64,000 nt of DNA from Stappia taiwanensis (GTDB lineage Bacteria > Pseudomonadota > Alphaproteobacteria > Rhizobiales > Stappiaceae), in contig NZ_BMCR01000002.1 of assembly GCF_014635285.1 (NCBI RefSeq), positions 620,001-684,000 of the forward strand, written 5' to 3'. Of this stretch, positions 41,374 through 50,554 are shown one piece after another; position 1 is the first letter of the stretch; each line of letters starts with the position of its first letter. Under the pieces are notes generated by a model that was not told the origin of the DNA, did no database searches, and saw only the letters and a list, made by a program, of their open reading frames with translations. A program made the translations under genes and the position numbers.

Positions 41374-41450
41374 CGCCTTGCCCCCGGCTCCCCGGGGGCG
41401 ACCAGCCGCCGATCACCGCGGACGGCATTGACAAGGGAAAGTTGAACGAG

Positions 41451-42731
41451 ATGAAACACACCTTGCTGAAAGCCGTCGCCACGACGGCCCTGACCTTCGG
41501 CACCTGGGCCTCCGCCCATGCGGTCGACCTGCAATTCTACTTCCCCGTTGCCGTTGGCGGCGCGGCGGCGGAAACCATCCAGAGCCTCACCGACGAGTAT
41601 GTCGCGGCCAATCCGGATGTAACCATCGATGCGGTCTACACCGGCTCCTACCAGGATACGGTCGCCAAGGTGATCACCGCCGCCCGTGGCGGCAACCCGC
41701 CGCAGCTTTCGGTGATCCTGTCGGTCGACATGTTCACGCTGATCGACGAAGACCTGATCATGCCGTTCGACGACTACCTTCCCGGCGAGGAAGGCAAGGC
41801 CTGGCTCGACGGCTTCTACCCGGCCTTCATGGAAAACAGCCAGACCGGCGGCAAGACCTACGGCATTCCGTTCCAGCGCTCCACGCCGGTGCTCTACTGG
41901 AACAAGGAAGCCTTCAAGGAAGCGGGTCTCGATCCGGAAACGCCGCCGGCCACCTGGGACGAGATGGTCGAATACAGCCAGAAGCTGGTGCAGAAGGATG
42001 CCAGCGGCAACGTCACCCGCTGGGGCGTGCGCATTCCCTCCTCCGGCTTCCCCTACTGGCTGTTCCAGGGCCTGACCACGGAAAATGACGTGATCCTGGC
42101 CAATGCCGATGGCAACAAGACCAACTTCGACGATCCGAAGGTGGTTGAGGCGCTGCAGTACATGGTCGACCTCAGCGGCAAATACGGCGTGATGGCGCCG
42201 GGCATCATCGAGTGGGGCGCAACCCCCAAGGCCTTCTTCGAGGGTCAGACCGCGATGATGTGGACCTCCACCGGCAACCTCACCAACGTGCGCACCAACG
42301 CGCCGTTCGAGTTCGGCGTGGCCATGCTGCCGGCCAACAAGCGGCGCGGCGCGCCGACCGGCGGCGGCAACTTCTACCTGCTGAAGGGCGCCACCGACGA
42401 GCAGGCCCAGGCGGCCGTCGATTTCGTCAAGTGGATCACCGCGCCGGAACAGTCGGCCAAGTGGACCATGGCCACCGGCTATGTCGCTCCGCGCGCCGAG
42501 ACCTGGGAAACGGACACGATGAAGGCCTATGCCGCCGACTTCCCGCCGGTCCTCGTCGCCCGCGACCAGCTTGAACACGCGGTTGCCGAGCTGTCGACCT
42601 ACCAGAACCAGCGCGTCACCAGCATCTTCAACGATGCGCTGGCCGCCGCCATCACCGGCCAGAAGGATCCGGAAGCGGCGCTGAAGGAAGCCCAGAGCAA
42701 GGCCGACGCGATCCTCGCCGAGTACCGCTAA
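41451..42731 (+). CDS. Periplasmic substrate-binding protein (UgpB-like)
   Basis: The 426-residue protein has a signal peptide (residues 1-23, ending ASAHA), then LQFYFPVAVGGAAAETIQ and PPQLSVILSVDMFTLIDED, YPAFMENSQTGGKTYGIPFQ and STPVLYWNKEAFKEAGLDPE, which are characteristic of glycerol-3-phosphate-type binding proteins of the CUT1 family. It is first of the structural genes after the ATPase, with a 77-bp gap, and is followed by a stem-loop at 42751-42780. The exact ligand cannot be read off. Confidence 0.9.
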   Translation: MKHTLLKAVATTALTFGTWASAHAVDLQFYFPVAVGGAAAETIQSLTDEYVAANPDVTIDAVYTGSYQDTVAKVITAARGGNPPQLSVILSVDMFTLIDEDLIMPFDDYLPGEEGKAWLDGFYPAFMENSQTGGKTYGIPFQRSTPVLYWNKEAFKEAGLDPETPPATWDEMVEYSQKLVQKDASGNVTRWGVRIPSSGFPYWLFQGLTTENDVILANADGNKTNFDDPKVVEALQYMVDLSGKYGVMAPGIIEWGATPKAFFEGQTAMMWTSTGNLTNVRTNAPFEFGVAMLPANKRRGAPTGGGNFYLLKGATDEQAQAAVDFVKWITAPEQSAKWTMATGYVAPRAETWETDTMKAYAADFPPVLVARDQLEHAVAELSTYQNQRVTSIFNDALAAAITGQKDPEAALKEAQSKADAILAEYR

Positions 42732-42750
42732 GCCGAAACCCCGACACGCC

Positions 42751-42780
42751 GGACCGGCGGGCCATCGCGCCCGCCGGTCC
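42751..42780 (+). promoter_or_regulatory. Stable hairpin after the binding-protein gene
   Basis: GGACCGGCGGGC pairs perfectly (12 bp) with GCCCGCCGGTCC around CATCGC, 19 bp after the binding-protein stop. It has no T-run, so it is more likely a transcript-stabilising or partial-termination element that raises binding-protein levels over permease levels, as in other ABC operons. Confidence 0.6.
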
Positions 42781-42821
42781 CTCTTCCCTAGTTCTCCCGC
42801 GCGCAGGGCCCGCCCATCGCC

Positions 42822-43718
42822 ATGACGTCACATCGCTCCGTCCGTTTTCGCAGGGACTGGATCCATGGCTGGCTGCTGTTGCTGCCGGCCATGGTGTTTC
42901 TGTTCGCCTTCACCCACATCCCGGCGATCACCACCATCATCAACAGCTTCTATTCGACCCCGCGCGGCCGGCGCGAGGCGAAGTTCCTGGGGCTGACGAA
43001 TTACGAGCGTCTGCTGGATGACGCGGTGTTCTGGAAGGTGCTGGGCAACAATCTGTGGTTTGCGCTTGGCACCATCCCGGTGTCGGTGGCGCTGGCGATC
43101 GTCATGGCGCTGTGGGTCAACGACAAGATGGCCGGGCGCGGCTTCCTGCGCATGGCGTTCTTCACCCCCACGGTCCTGCCGCTGATCGCCGTCGCCAACA
43201 TCTGGCTGTTCTTCTACACCCCCGGCTTCGGCCTGATCGACCAGCTCACCAGCGCCCTGTTCGGCTGGAGCAGCGTCAACTGGCTCGGCGATCCGGCCAC
43301 CGCCCTCAACGCGGTGATCGTCGTCACCGTGTGGAAGGAAGCCGGCTTCTTCATGATCTTCTACCTTGCCGCGCTTCAGGCCATCCCGGTGACCCTGACC
43401 GAGGCGGCGCGGATCGAGGGCGCCAGCCGCTGGACCATCTTCTGGCGCATCACCTTCCCGCTGATGATGCCGACCACCCTGTTCGTGTCGATCAACGCGG
43501 TGATCAACTCCTTCCGCCTCGTCGATCACATCTTCATCCTGACCGACGGCGGACCGGACAACGCCTCCTCGCTCTTGCTGTTCTACATCTACGAGACCGC
43601 GTTCCGCTTCTGGGAGACCGGCTATGGCGCCACGCTGACGGTGGTGCTGCTGCTCCTGCTCTCGCTCATGGCCATCGGCCAGTTCTTCCTCTTCGACCGG
43701 CGGGTGCACTACAAATGA
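42822..43718 (+). CDS. ABC transporter permease (UgpA-like)
   Basis: The 298-residue membrane protein has six helices and the EAA motif EAARIEGASRWTIFWRITFPLM near residues 203-224 (quoted as EAARIEGASRWTIFWRI), which docks the ATPase. Start TSHRSVRFRRDW is basic, then LLLLPAMVFLFAFTHIPA is the first helix. It is the first permease of the CUT1 importer, overlapping the second permease by four bases (ATGA). Confidence 0.92.
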   Translation: MTSHRSVRFRRDWIHGWLLLLPAMVFLFAFTHIPAITTIINSFYSTPRGRREAKFLGLTNYERLLDDAVFWKVLGNNLWFALGTIPVSVALAIVMALWVNDKMAGRGFLRMAFFTPTVLPLIAVANIWLFFYTPGFGLIDQLTSALFGWSSVNWLGDPATALNAVIVVTVWKEAGFFMIFYLAALQAIPVTLTEAARIEGASRWTIFWRITFPLMMPTTLFVSINAVINSFRLVDHIFILTDGGPDNASSLLLFYIYETAFRFWETGYGATLTVVLLLLLSLMAIGQFFLFDRRVHYK

Positions 43719-44536
43719 CCGGACGCCCCTTTTCCCTCGACCAGACGCTGAACACTCTCGCCGCCTGGCTGCTCGCGCTCTTGTGGATCCTGCCGCTGGT
43801 CTATGCGGTCTGGACGGCGATCCACCCGGGCGCCTACGAGGCGCGCTTCGTGCTGACCGCGCCGCTCACCGCCGACAACTTCATCGCCGCCTGGAACGCG
43901 GCGCCGTTTGCCCGCTATTTCCTCAACACCTTCCTGCTGGTGACGCTGATCCTCGCCGGCCAGTTCCTCTTGTGCACCCTGGCCGCCTATGCCTTCGCCC
44001 GCTTCCGCTTTCCCGGCCGCTCGATCCTCTTCACCCTGGTCCTGCTGCAATTGCTGGTGATGCCGGATATCCTGATCGTCGAGAACTACAAGACCATGCG
44101 GCTGCTCGATCTGGTCGACACGATCCCGGCGATCGCCCTGCCCTATATCGCCTCGGGCTTCGGCATCTTCCTCTTGCGCCAGACCTTCCTGACCATCCCG
44201 CGCGAGCTGGACGAGGCCGCCCGCATCGAGGGCGCCTCCATCCTCGGCATCCTCTGGCGCGTCTACATTCCGCTCGCCAAGCCGACCTACCTTGCCTACG
44301 GGCTGGTTTCCGTCAGTCACCACTGGAACAACTTCCTCTGGCCGCTGATCGTCACCAACTCGGAGGAGACCCGGCCGGTGACCGTGGGTCTCAGCATCTT
44401 CTCCGCCATCGATTCCGGCATCGAATGGTCGGTGATCAACGCCGCGACGCTGATGACCACCGCCCCGCTCTTGATCGCCTTCCTCTTGTTCCAGCGCCAG
44501 TTCGTGCAGAGCTTCATGCGCGCCGGGATCAAATAG
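43715..44536 (+). CDS. ABC transporter permease (UgpE-like)
   Basis: The 273-residue protein has six helices and the EAA motif ELDEAARIEGASILGILWR near residues 168-186. It pairs with the preceding permease to form the transmembrane pore. The start at 43715 overlaps the previous stop. The following SGNH-hydrolase gene begins 81 bp downstream and is probably co-transcribed. Confidence 0.93.
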   Translation: MTGRPFSLDQTLNTLAAWLLALLWILPLVYAVWTAIHPGAYEARFVLTAPLTADNFIAAWNAAPFARYFLNTFLLVTLILAGQFLLCTLAAYAFARFRFPGRSILFTLVLLQLLVMPDILIVENYKTMRLLDLVDTIPAIALPYIASGFGIFLLRQTFLTIPRELDEAARIEGASILGILWRVYIPLAKPTYLAYGLVSVSHHWNNFLWPLIVTNSEETRPVTVGLSIFSAIDSGIEWSVINAATLMTTAPLLIAFLLFQRQFVQSFMRAGIK

Positions 44537-44617
44537 TCCCGGACAGCACGACAATCTTGCGCGAAGGCGGCAAACGCGATTTCATGCCGGCTCCAGCACC
44601 ATTGGCAGGGGCAGTCG

Positions 44618-45508
44618 ATGACGGATGAGCTGACGGAGCACTGGGCCGACCCGATCGACAGGATCGAGAAAGACCCACAAACCGCCCTGGTCTACCGGCT
44701 GCTCGATGCCACCGGGCGCGACCTGTCCGGCGAGCTGCGCTCCGCCTACCGCCGGGATGCGGTCCGGCAGACCATGCCGACGGCGCCCGGCACGCTCAAG
44801 ATCTGTGCCGAGGGGGACTCCTGGATCAACATCCTGTGGCCGTTCTCTGCGCCGCTCGGCTATGACATGACCTTCTTCGATGTCATCGAGCAACGGCCGG
44901 ATCTCTACACCCGCGGCATCGCCTGGCCGGGCGACACCTTCGCTGAAATCCTCGCCGCACGGGACTACCGCCAGCCGCTCGCCTCCGGCATCTATGACTT
45001 CTTCATCTTTTCCGGCGGCGGCAACGACATCCTCGGCGGCAGCGCCCTCGCCGCCCTGCTGAAGCCCAGGGAGGCGGGCGCCGGCAGCGGCGATCCGCGT
45101 GCCTATCTGATCGGCGGCCGGCTCGACGCCGCCCTCAGCCGACTGTCGGAAGGCTACAACACCCTGGCCGCGGACGTGGCCGCCCTCGCCCCCGACACGG
45201 TGCTGTTGCTGCACGGGTACGACCGGCCGGTGCCGCTGGCCGGCGAGCCCTGGCTTGGGCTGCCCTTTGCCGCCAAGGGCTACGATCTGGAGACCGACGC
45301 CCGTCTGATCGCCGAGATCATCGCCTTTCTGGTCGACCACTTCTACGCCCTGCTCGACAAGGTCGCGAAGAACCACCCGAACGCGGAAGTCATGGATCTG
45401 AGGGGCATCGTCGCCGGACGCTGGACAGACGAATTGCACCCGCAGCAGGATGCCTCGACGGACATCGCTCGGGCCTTCCTGAACCGCATTCTTCCAATTC
45501 ATGTTTAA
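44618..45508 (+). CDS. SGNH/GDSL-type hydrolase
   Basis: The 296-residue protein has the SGNH blocks: GDSW at 66-69 (nucleophile Ser), GGGNDI at 133-138 (Gly/Asn oxyanion), and DELHP near 272 with the catalytic Asp and His. It lacks a signal peptide, so it is cytoplasmic. It follows a glycerophosphate-type ABC importer and could be a lipase, esterase or phosphodiester-side enzyme of its substrate; the family does not fix which. The gene starts at the ATG at 44618, 10 bases after a GGCAGGGGCAG site. Confidence 0.82.
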   Translation: MTDELTEHWADPIDRIEKDPQTALVYRLLDATGRDLSGELRSAYRRDAVRQTMPTAPGTLKICAEGDSWINILWPFSAPLGYDMTFFDVIEQRPDLYTRGIAWPGDTFAEILAARDYRQPLASGIYDFFIFSGGGNDILGGSALAALLKPREAGAGSGDPRAYLIGGRLDAALSRLSEGYNTLAADVAALAPDTVLLLHGYDRPVPLAGEPWLGLPFAAKGYDLETDARLIAEIIAFLVDHFYALLDKVAKNHPNAEVMDLRGIVAGRWTDELHPQQDASTDIARAFLNRILPIHV

Positions 45509-45720
45509 TTATGTATTAATCAAGTAATTCATTATGCGAGAGCTAGCGCATATCGCAATATCGCTTGCAAGACATCCGCGATTCTTTTCCAAACGTCCAA
45601 TTCGCAGAAAAAGAGCTTGCACACCCAGTCCCAAGCCCGTCAAAAAGAAGACGCTTAGCTCAGCAATGGCGAGACCGGCATCTGGGCGGCCTCCGCCACA
45701 GCAACAGGGACATCCGAAAC
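45509..45720. other. Upstream region of the Omp19-like lipoprotein
   Basis: About 210 bp. The first 60 bp after the SGNH-hydrolase stop is AT-rich; no terminator is visible. The remaining sequence has no convincing gene and carries the presumed promoter of the lipoprotein. Confidence 0.4.
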
Positions 45721-46332
45721 GTGAAGAAGCTCGCCGCCCTCCTCTCCGGCCTTCTCGTCACCGCTTGCCAGTCGACCGGGCCGGGACCGAGCCCTCATGC
45801 GACCGGGACCTATTACCGGCCCAGTTCGATGCCCTACAACTCCACCACGTGGCGCACCCACAACATGACGCGCCAGGCCACCCTCAGTTCCAAATCAAGA
45901 TCCTGGGTCGACGCCAACGGGACCCGTCATACCAAAAGCTCCCGTACCACCGCGTCCGCGTCCGTTTCCGTCAATCCGGACGCCCTCGGCGCCACAATGG
46001 CAACACTGATTGGCGCCGCCGCCAGCAGCGGTGATGGTGGATACAGACCGGCGCCACACGCATCCGATCTCGCCGGCTCCTGGCAGCTCGATATCGACGG
46101 GAAGCAGTGCAAACTGACGCTTAACCGCCCCGTGGGGCGCCCCACAGGCTACGCCTCGTCCTTCGGGTGCTTCGGTTCGGACCTGGGGCAGGTCACCGGC
46201 TGGTCGCTGCGCGGCTATGAGGTGGTGCTGACCGGCACATTCGACAAGCGCCGGGCGAGCTTGCATCGCACAGCTCACAACCGCCTGGACGGCATGACCG
46301 CCGGGGGCACGAGGATCACCGCCTGGCGCTGA
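45721..46332 (+). CDS. Omp19-like lipoprotein with AprI/Inh protease-inhibitor domain
   Basis: The 203-residue product starts VKKLAALLSGLLVTACQS, a signal peptide with lipobox LVTAC and the lipidated Cys at residue 16. A Ser/Thr/Pro-rich linker (about 17-100) follows, then an Inh-type domain (about 115-203): ASDLAGSWQLDIDGKQCKLTL, GCFGSDLGQVTGWSL and RLDGMTAGGTRITAW, whose two cysteines should pair. Brucella Omp19 has the same layout and inhibits proteases. Start choice: the ORF is open upstream to 45565, but the GTG at 45721 opens the signal peptide and AGGGA lies nearby. It stands alone between the SGNH gene and the AraC gene. Confidence 0.8.
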   Translation: MKKLAALLSGLLVTACQSTGPGPSPHATGTYYRPSSMPYNSTTWRTHNMTRQATLSSKSRSWVDANGTRHTKSSRTTASASVSVNPDALGATMATLIGAAASSGDGGYRPAPHASDLAGSWQLDIDGKQCKLTLNRPVGRPTGYASSFGCFGSDLGQVTGWSLRGYEVVLTGTFDKRRASLHRTAHNRLDGMTAGGTRITAWR

Positions 46333-46354
46333 GGTCGTCCGGGGATGCTGGCGG

Positions 46355-47425
46355 TCAGGCCGTCAACATGCGGATCCAGGTTTCGTAGCGGCGGTCGATC
46401 ACCAACCCGTGTCCCGTATCGGGCAGGACCGGCAGACCGCCGCTGCCCTCTCGCGAACCTTCAGAGCGGGTCTCCCGGGGGGCCATGCCATAGCGCTGCT
46501 TGAAGGCGCGACTGAAGGCGCTGTCGTTGAGAAAGCCGCAGGCAAGCGCAATGGCGCCGATCGGCTGGTGCCGGCACCGCTTGTCCAGCAGCATCCGCAA
46601 TGCCCGGCCCAGGCGCCGTTCGCGAATGTAGCTGCGCACCCCGCCAAAGGGTTCGAACATTTCATAAAGCCGGGTGCGCGAGACGCCGGCAAGGCGGGCC
46701 ACCTGTGCCGGTGTCAGCTCCGGATCGGCCAGACGGTCCTCGATAACCTGGCGCGCCCGGGTCAGGAAGGCGTAGCCGATGCCGGGTTCCGGTCCATGAC
46801 CGGAGGGGCCGGTCGCATTGAGACAAGCGGCGACCAGTGCGATGGTCGCGGCGCTCGCCTCCGCCGCCTCGGTGAGCGACATGTCCCCGGCCAGCGCCTT
46901 GAGCGAATGCATGTGCTGTTGCAGCAGCCGGGTCATAGGGTTGTCGCCCGCCAGCACCTGCATATGATGGTCGCCCGCCTCCTTCAGATGCGGCTCCAGC
47001 ACATTGCGTGGCAGGAGCAGCGACAGATTGACCAGATCCGTGGTCCGGGAGGCCATTTCCTGCGCCAGATCGAAGACGATCAGACCGTTCTGCGCAAAGG
47101 TTTCGGTGCCACCGCGATGGCTCACCTCCATCGTCCCGGCCTCGTAGCGCTGGATCATGATGTGATCCATCCCGTCCCGGGCAATCTGCCCAGCCCCGCG
47201 TTCCCACTCCTGCGCTTGCGTATGGGTGCGCACCACCGCCGCATCGCCCACCACATGGGCATCGAGCTGCGCGCGAAAGTCCTCGGTTCGTGCCTCGCGC
47301 GGCGCCTCGACGGAGAAGATGCAGCTGATGCTCTCCCGCCAGAGGGCAAATCGCTGCTGCGGCGGAACCCCTTCCAGCGAGAAACAACTGTGCGGCACCC
47401 GCGCCGTCTGTCCGCCTGTGTTCAT
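46355..47425 (-). CDS. AraC-family transcriptional regulator
   Basis: The 356-residue protein has an N-terminal AraC-binding-like/cupin-like domain (DRMNTGG... start, then HIMIQRYEAGTMEVSHRGGTETFAQNG) and a C-terminal double helix-turn-helix: PAQVARLAGVSRTRLYEMFE and IGAIALACGFLNDSAFSRAFK. It activates or represses by binding a small effector. The ATG at 47425 has a GGGGG stretch upstream, so the upstream reading frame to 47689 is not used. An inverted repeat CACAGGTG/CACCTGTG at 47508-47542 lies upstream in the direction of transcription. Its target is unknown; the antiporter lies upstream in the same direction. Confidence 0.9.
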   Translation of the reverse strand: MNTGGQTARVPHSCFSLEGVPPQQRFALWRESISCIFSVEAPREARTEDFRAQLDAHVVGDAAVVRTHTQAQEWERGAGQIARDGMDHIMIQRYEAGTMEVSHRGGTETFAQNGLIVFDLAQEMASRTTDLVNLSLLLPRNVLEPHLKEAGDHHMQVLAGDNPMTRLLQQHMHSLKALAGDMSLTEAAEASAATIALVAACLNATGPSGHGPEPGIGYAFLTRARQVIEDRLADPELTPAQVARLAGVSRTRLYEMFEPFGGVRSYIRERRLGRALRMLLDKRCRHQPIGAIALACGFLNDSAFSRAFKQRYGMAPRETRSEGSREGSGGLPVLPDTGHGLVIDRRYETWIRMLTA

Positions 47426-47507
47426 CCGATCCCCCCAGACCCGATTCGCCCCGCTCCCTCGGGTTTCTTCAGGACAATTCGCAATTTCGCATTGTATATC
47501 AAGCACG

Positions 47508-47542
47508 CACAGGTGGAGATTTCCATGAACGCCACACCTGTG
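47508..47542. promoter_or_regulatory. Inverted repeat upstream of the AraC gene
   Basis: CACAGGTG (47508-47515) and CACCTGTG (47535-47542) are perfect 8-bp complements 19 bp apart. They lie 83-117 bp before the AraC start and next to the antiporter stop, so they may be an operator of the regulator or part of the antiporter terminator. No T-run is present. Confidence 0.35.
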
Positions 47543-47547
47543 TGAAG

Positions 47548-48801
47548 CTACGCCCGACCACCGGGGACCGGCGTACCGCCATTCTTGCCTGGCTTGCCCG
47601 TCTTGTCCGCCTTGCCGTGATGCCGCAAGGCGCCGTACCAGCGCGCGCCCGGCACCGCGCTGACCCCGTGCAGCAGCGCCGAGATCCACACGGCATTGAC
47701 CGCCAGCATCAACAGCGGCTCGCCCAGCTCCGGGTCGATCTGCGGCACCACCAAGAGCGCGAACAGGGCAGTGGCAAGGCCGCGCGGGCCGAACCAGCCG
47801 AAGAACAACCGTGTGCGCGCCGGCGCATCGGTGCCGATCAGCGACAGCCAGATGGCGAGCGGGCGCACCAGAAACATGCTGGGCAGGATGATCGCCAGCA
47901 TCCAGAGTTCCAGATGCATCACGGCCTGCGGCACCAAGGCCAGGCCGATCAGGAAGAACGCCCCCCAGGCCAGCATCTGCCCTTCATTGTCGGTGAACTC
48001 GTAGATGAAGCGGCATCGGCCGAGCACCACATTGCCGAAGGCGAGCCCGGCCACAAAGGCGGCGATGAACCCGTTTCCGCCGATCTCCCCCGCAGCCAGA
48101 TAGGCGCCGCCGGCCAGCGAAATCGTGCCGATGCCCTCCATGGTCTCGGTGGTCATGCCCTTGTCCTTGGCCGTGAGAAAGACCGAACCGCCGATCCAGC
48201 CGGCGGCCGCGCCGACCAGCGGACCGAGCAGGACCTGCTTGAGCCCGAAGGCCAGCCAATCGGTTGCCGCGCCATCCATCGCCTCGGCAGACAGGCTGGC
48301 GAACAAGAGCACCAGCGGCAGGGCCAGCCCATCGTTCAGACCGCTTTCCACCGTCAAGGCCTGCCGTTCGCGTTTCGGAACCTTCGGGTTGCCGATCACC
48401 GCCTGACCGAGCGCCGCGTCCGTCGGCGCCAGGATTGCCGCCACCAGCGCCACGGCGGCCAGCGGCAAGCCGGGAAGGATCGGCCAGGCGGCGAGCGTGC
48501 CGAACAGGACCGCCAGCGGCAGCCCGATCACCAGCATCCGCAAGGGCCAGACGTGATGCCGGCGCAGCGCCGTCACATCGGTTTGCGCCGCGTCGAGGAA
48601 CAACAAGAGGATCAGCGCCACTTCCGCCACCACATGCAGCAGCGCCTCGGTCTCCCCGACCGGCATCAGGCCGGTGCCGGCAAGCGCATAGCCGAAGCCG
48701 AGGAACAGTATCGGCGCCGTCAGCACGGTCGAGGACAGCCATTTGGCGAGCATGGTGTAGACCATGACGAACATCGCCAACATCAACAATCCGGTGCTCA
48801 T
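47548..48801 (-). CDS. Cation/proton antiporter (NhaP/CPA1-like)
   Basis: The 417-residue inner-membrane protein has about 12 helices and conserved motifs of the CPA antiporters: VAAILAPTDAALGQAVIGNP near residue 145 and TVESGLNDGLALPLVL near 165 (the ND pair in the ion-binding site), plus a Lys/Gly-rich C-terminal tail (KADKTGKPGKNGG). It would expel Na+ or K+ in exchange for protons. The ATG at 48801 follows GGGAG at five bases; the GTG at 48813 is less likely. It is followed by the AraC gene in the same direction, 122 bp away. Confidence 0.88.
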   Translation of the reverse strand: MSTGLLMLAMFVMVYTMLAKWLSSTVLTAPILFLGFGYALAGTGLMPVGETEALLHVVAEVALILLLFLDAAQTDVTALRRHHVWPLRMLVIGLPLAVLFGTLAAWPILPGLPLAAVALVAAILAPTDAALGQAVIGNPKVPKRERQALTVESGLNDGLALPLVLLFASLSAEAMDGAATDWLAFGLKQVLLGPLVGAAAGWIGGSVFLTAKDKGMTTETMEGIGTISLAGGAYLAAGEIGGNGFIAAFVAGLAFGNVVLGRCRFIYEFTDNEGQMLAWGAFFLIGLALVPQAVMHLELWMLAIILPSMFLVRPLAIWLSLIGTDAPARTRLFFGWFGPRGLATALFALLVVPQIDPELGEPLLMLAVNAVWISALLHGVSAVPGARWYGALRHHGKADKTGKPGKNGGTPVPGGRA

Positions 48802-48909
48802 GCCAGCTCCCACGGCTTACGGGATCGCCCACCCGGCGGTCCTCGACGGCGCACGGCGCTTCATTGCCCCGCGCTCCGTCTTACCCCCTCGCCTACCCGC
48901 TGTCGCCAG

Positions 48910-50550
48910 TCATTCCTCTGCTGGCAACTCGCCGCGCTCCGCCAGCAACCGGTCGAGCCAGTGGGCATCCATCTCCGGCACCGAGGATAGCAGCAATTCG
49001 GTGTAAGGATCGTGCGGCGGCCGGAACATCGCGGTCTTGCCGCCCTGCTCCACCACCTTGCCTTCCTTCATCACCACCACCTCGTCGGCGATCGCCCGGA
49101 CGGTGGCAAGGTCATGAGTGATGAACATATAGGCCAGATCCAATTCGCTCTGCAGCCGGTCGAGCAGGGTCAGAATCCCTTCGGCGACAAGCTGATCCAG
49201 CGCCGATGTCACCTCGTCACAAATGATGAACTGCGGTTCGGCGGCCAGCGCACGGGCGATACCGATGCGCTGTTTCTGTCCGCCGGAAAGCTCCGAGGGC
49301 AGCCGGTCGATGAACTCGTCGGGCTCCAGCTCGATCAGGCTCAGCAGCTCTCGCACCCGTTCGGTCAGCCGCTTGCCCGACAGGCCGAGATAGAACGCCA
49401 CCGGCCGGCCGATGATCTCGCGGATCCGGTGCTTCGGATTGAGCGCCGTATCGGCCATCTGGTAGATCATCTGCACCTGACGGAGCTGATCCTTGTCGCG
49501 GGCGCGGTAGCTCGGCGGCAGGGCGGTGCCGTTGAACCGCACGTCCCCTGCGCTCGGCGGCAGAAGACCGGTGATGACCCGCGCGGTGGTCGACTTGCCG
49601 CTGCCCGATTCCCCGACCACCGCCACGGTGCGCCTTGCGTGAATGTCGAAGCTGACGTCATGCAGCACCGGGATCTCGCCATAGGCGGCGGTGACACCGC
49701 GCACCGACACCACCGGGGTTTCCTCCGGCCCAGCCGGCGGACGTTCGGGGCGGGCATGGCTGCGCACCGCCCACAGCGATTTGGTATAGGCCTCGCGCGG
49801 GCTCGCCAGCATGGCCTCGGTATCGGCCTCCTCCACCTCCTCGCCCTGCAACAGCACCTTGATCCGGTCCGCCATCTGCGCAACGACGGCAAGATCATGG
49901 GTGATGTAGATGGCGGCGGTGTCGAACTGTTCGACAATGTCGCGAATGGCGGCCAGCACCTCGATCTGGGTCGTCACGTCGAGCGCGGTGGTCGGCTCGT
50001 CGAAGATGATCAGATCCGGCCGGCTCGACATGGCCATCGCCGTCATCGCCCGCTGCAACTGACCGCCGGAGACCTGATGCGGATAACGGAAGCCGATGTC
50101 CTCCGGGTCCGGCAGGCGCATCCGCCGATAAAGATCGACCGCATCGGCCCTGGCCTCGGCCCGGCCCATCACCCCATGCTGCACCGGCGCCTCGCAATAC
50201 TGGTCGATCAGCCGGTGAGCGGGGTTGAAACTGGCCGCCGCCGATTGCGCCACATAGGCGATGCGGTTGCCGCGCAGCCGCCGGCGCTCGCGCATGGGCG
50301 CGCTGCGCAGATCCGTTCCGTCGAAGCGGATCGAGCCGCCGCTGATGCGGCAGCCATCGCGGGTATAGCCCATCGCCGCCAGACCGACGGTGGACTTGCC
50401 GGCGCCGGATTCGCCAATCAACCCCAGCACCTCGCCCCGGTGCAGGGTCAGGTCGACGCCCTTGACGATTTCATTCCACTTGCCTTCCGACCGGCCTTCG
50501 ATCCGCAAGCCGCGGATTTCCAGGAGCGGTGTCTGTTCTGCCGTGGTCAT
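48910..50550 (-). CDS. Fused dipeptide/oligopeptide ABC ATPase (DppD-DppF-like)
   Basis: The 546-residue protein is a tandem of two ABC domains. Each has Walker A (GESGAGKST near 42, GESGSGKST near 320) and signature (VSGGQLQR, LSGGQKQR), with Walker B IIFDEPTTALD and IICDEVTSALD. The C-terminal domain ends in the oligopeptide-ABC tail. Such fusions replace separate DppD and DppF. It is the last gene of the SBP-permease-permease-ATPase operon, four bases after the second permease stop, and is next to carnitine genes, so carnitine or an opine-like peptide is a candidate ligand. Confidence 0.93.
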   Translation of the reverse strand: MTTAEQTPLLEIRGLRIEGRSEGKWNEIVKGVDLTLHRGEVLGLIGESGAGKSTVGLAAMGYTRDGCRISGGSIRFDGTDLRSAPMRERRRLRGNRIAYVAQSAAASFNPAHRLIDQYCEAPVQHGVMGRAEARADAVDLYRRMRLPDPEDIGFRYPHQVSGGQLQRAMTAMAMSSRPDLIIFDEPTTALDVTTQIEVLAAIRDIVEQFDTAAIYITHDLAVVAQMADRIKVLLQGEEVEEADTEAMLASPREAYTKSLWAVRSHARPERPPAGPEETPVVSVRGVTAAYGEIPVLHDVSFDIHARRTVAVVGESGSGKSTTARVITGLLPPSAGDVRFNGTALPPSYRARDKDQLRQVQMIYQMADTALNPKHRIREIIGRPVAFYLGLSGKRLTERVRELLSLIELEPDEFIDRLPSELSGGQKQRIGIARALAAEPQFIICDEVTSALDQLVAEGILTLLDRLQSELDLAYMFITHDLATVRAIADEVVVMKEGKVVEQGGKTAMFRPPHDPYTELLLSSVPEMDAHWLDRLLAERGELPAEE

Positions 50551-50554
50551 CGGC

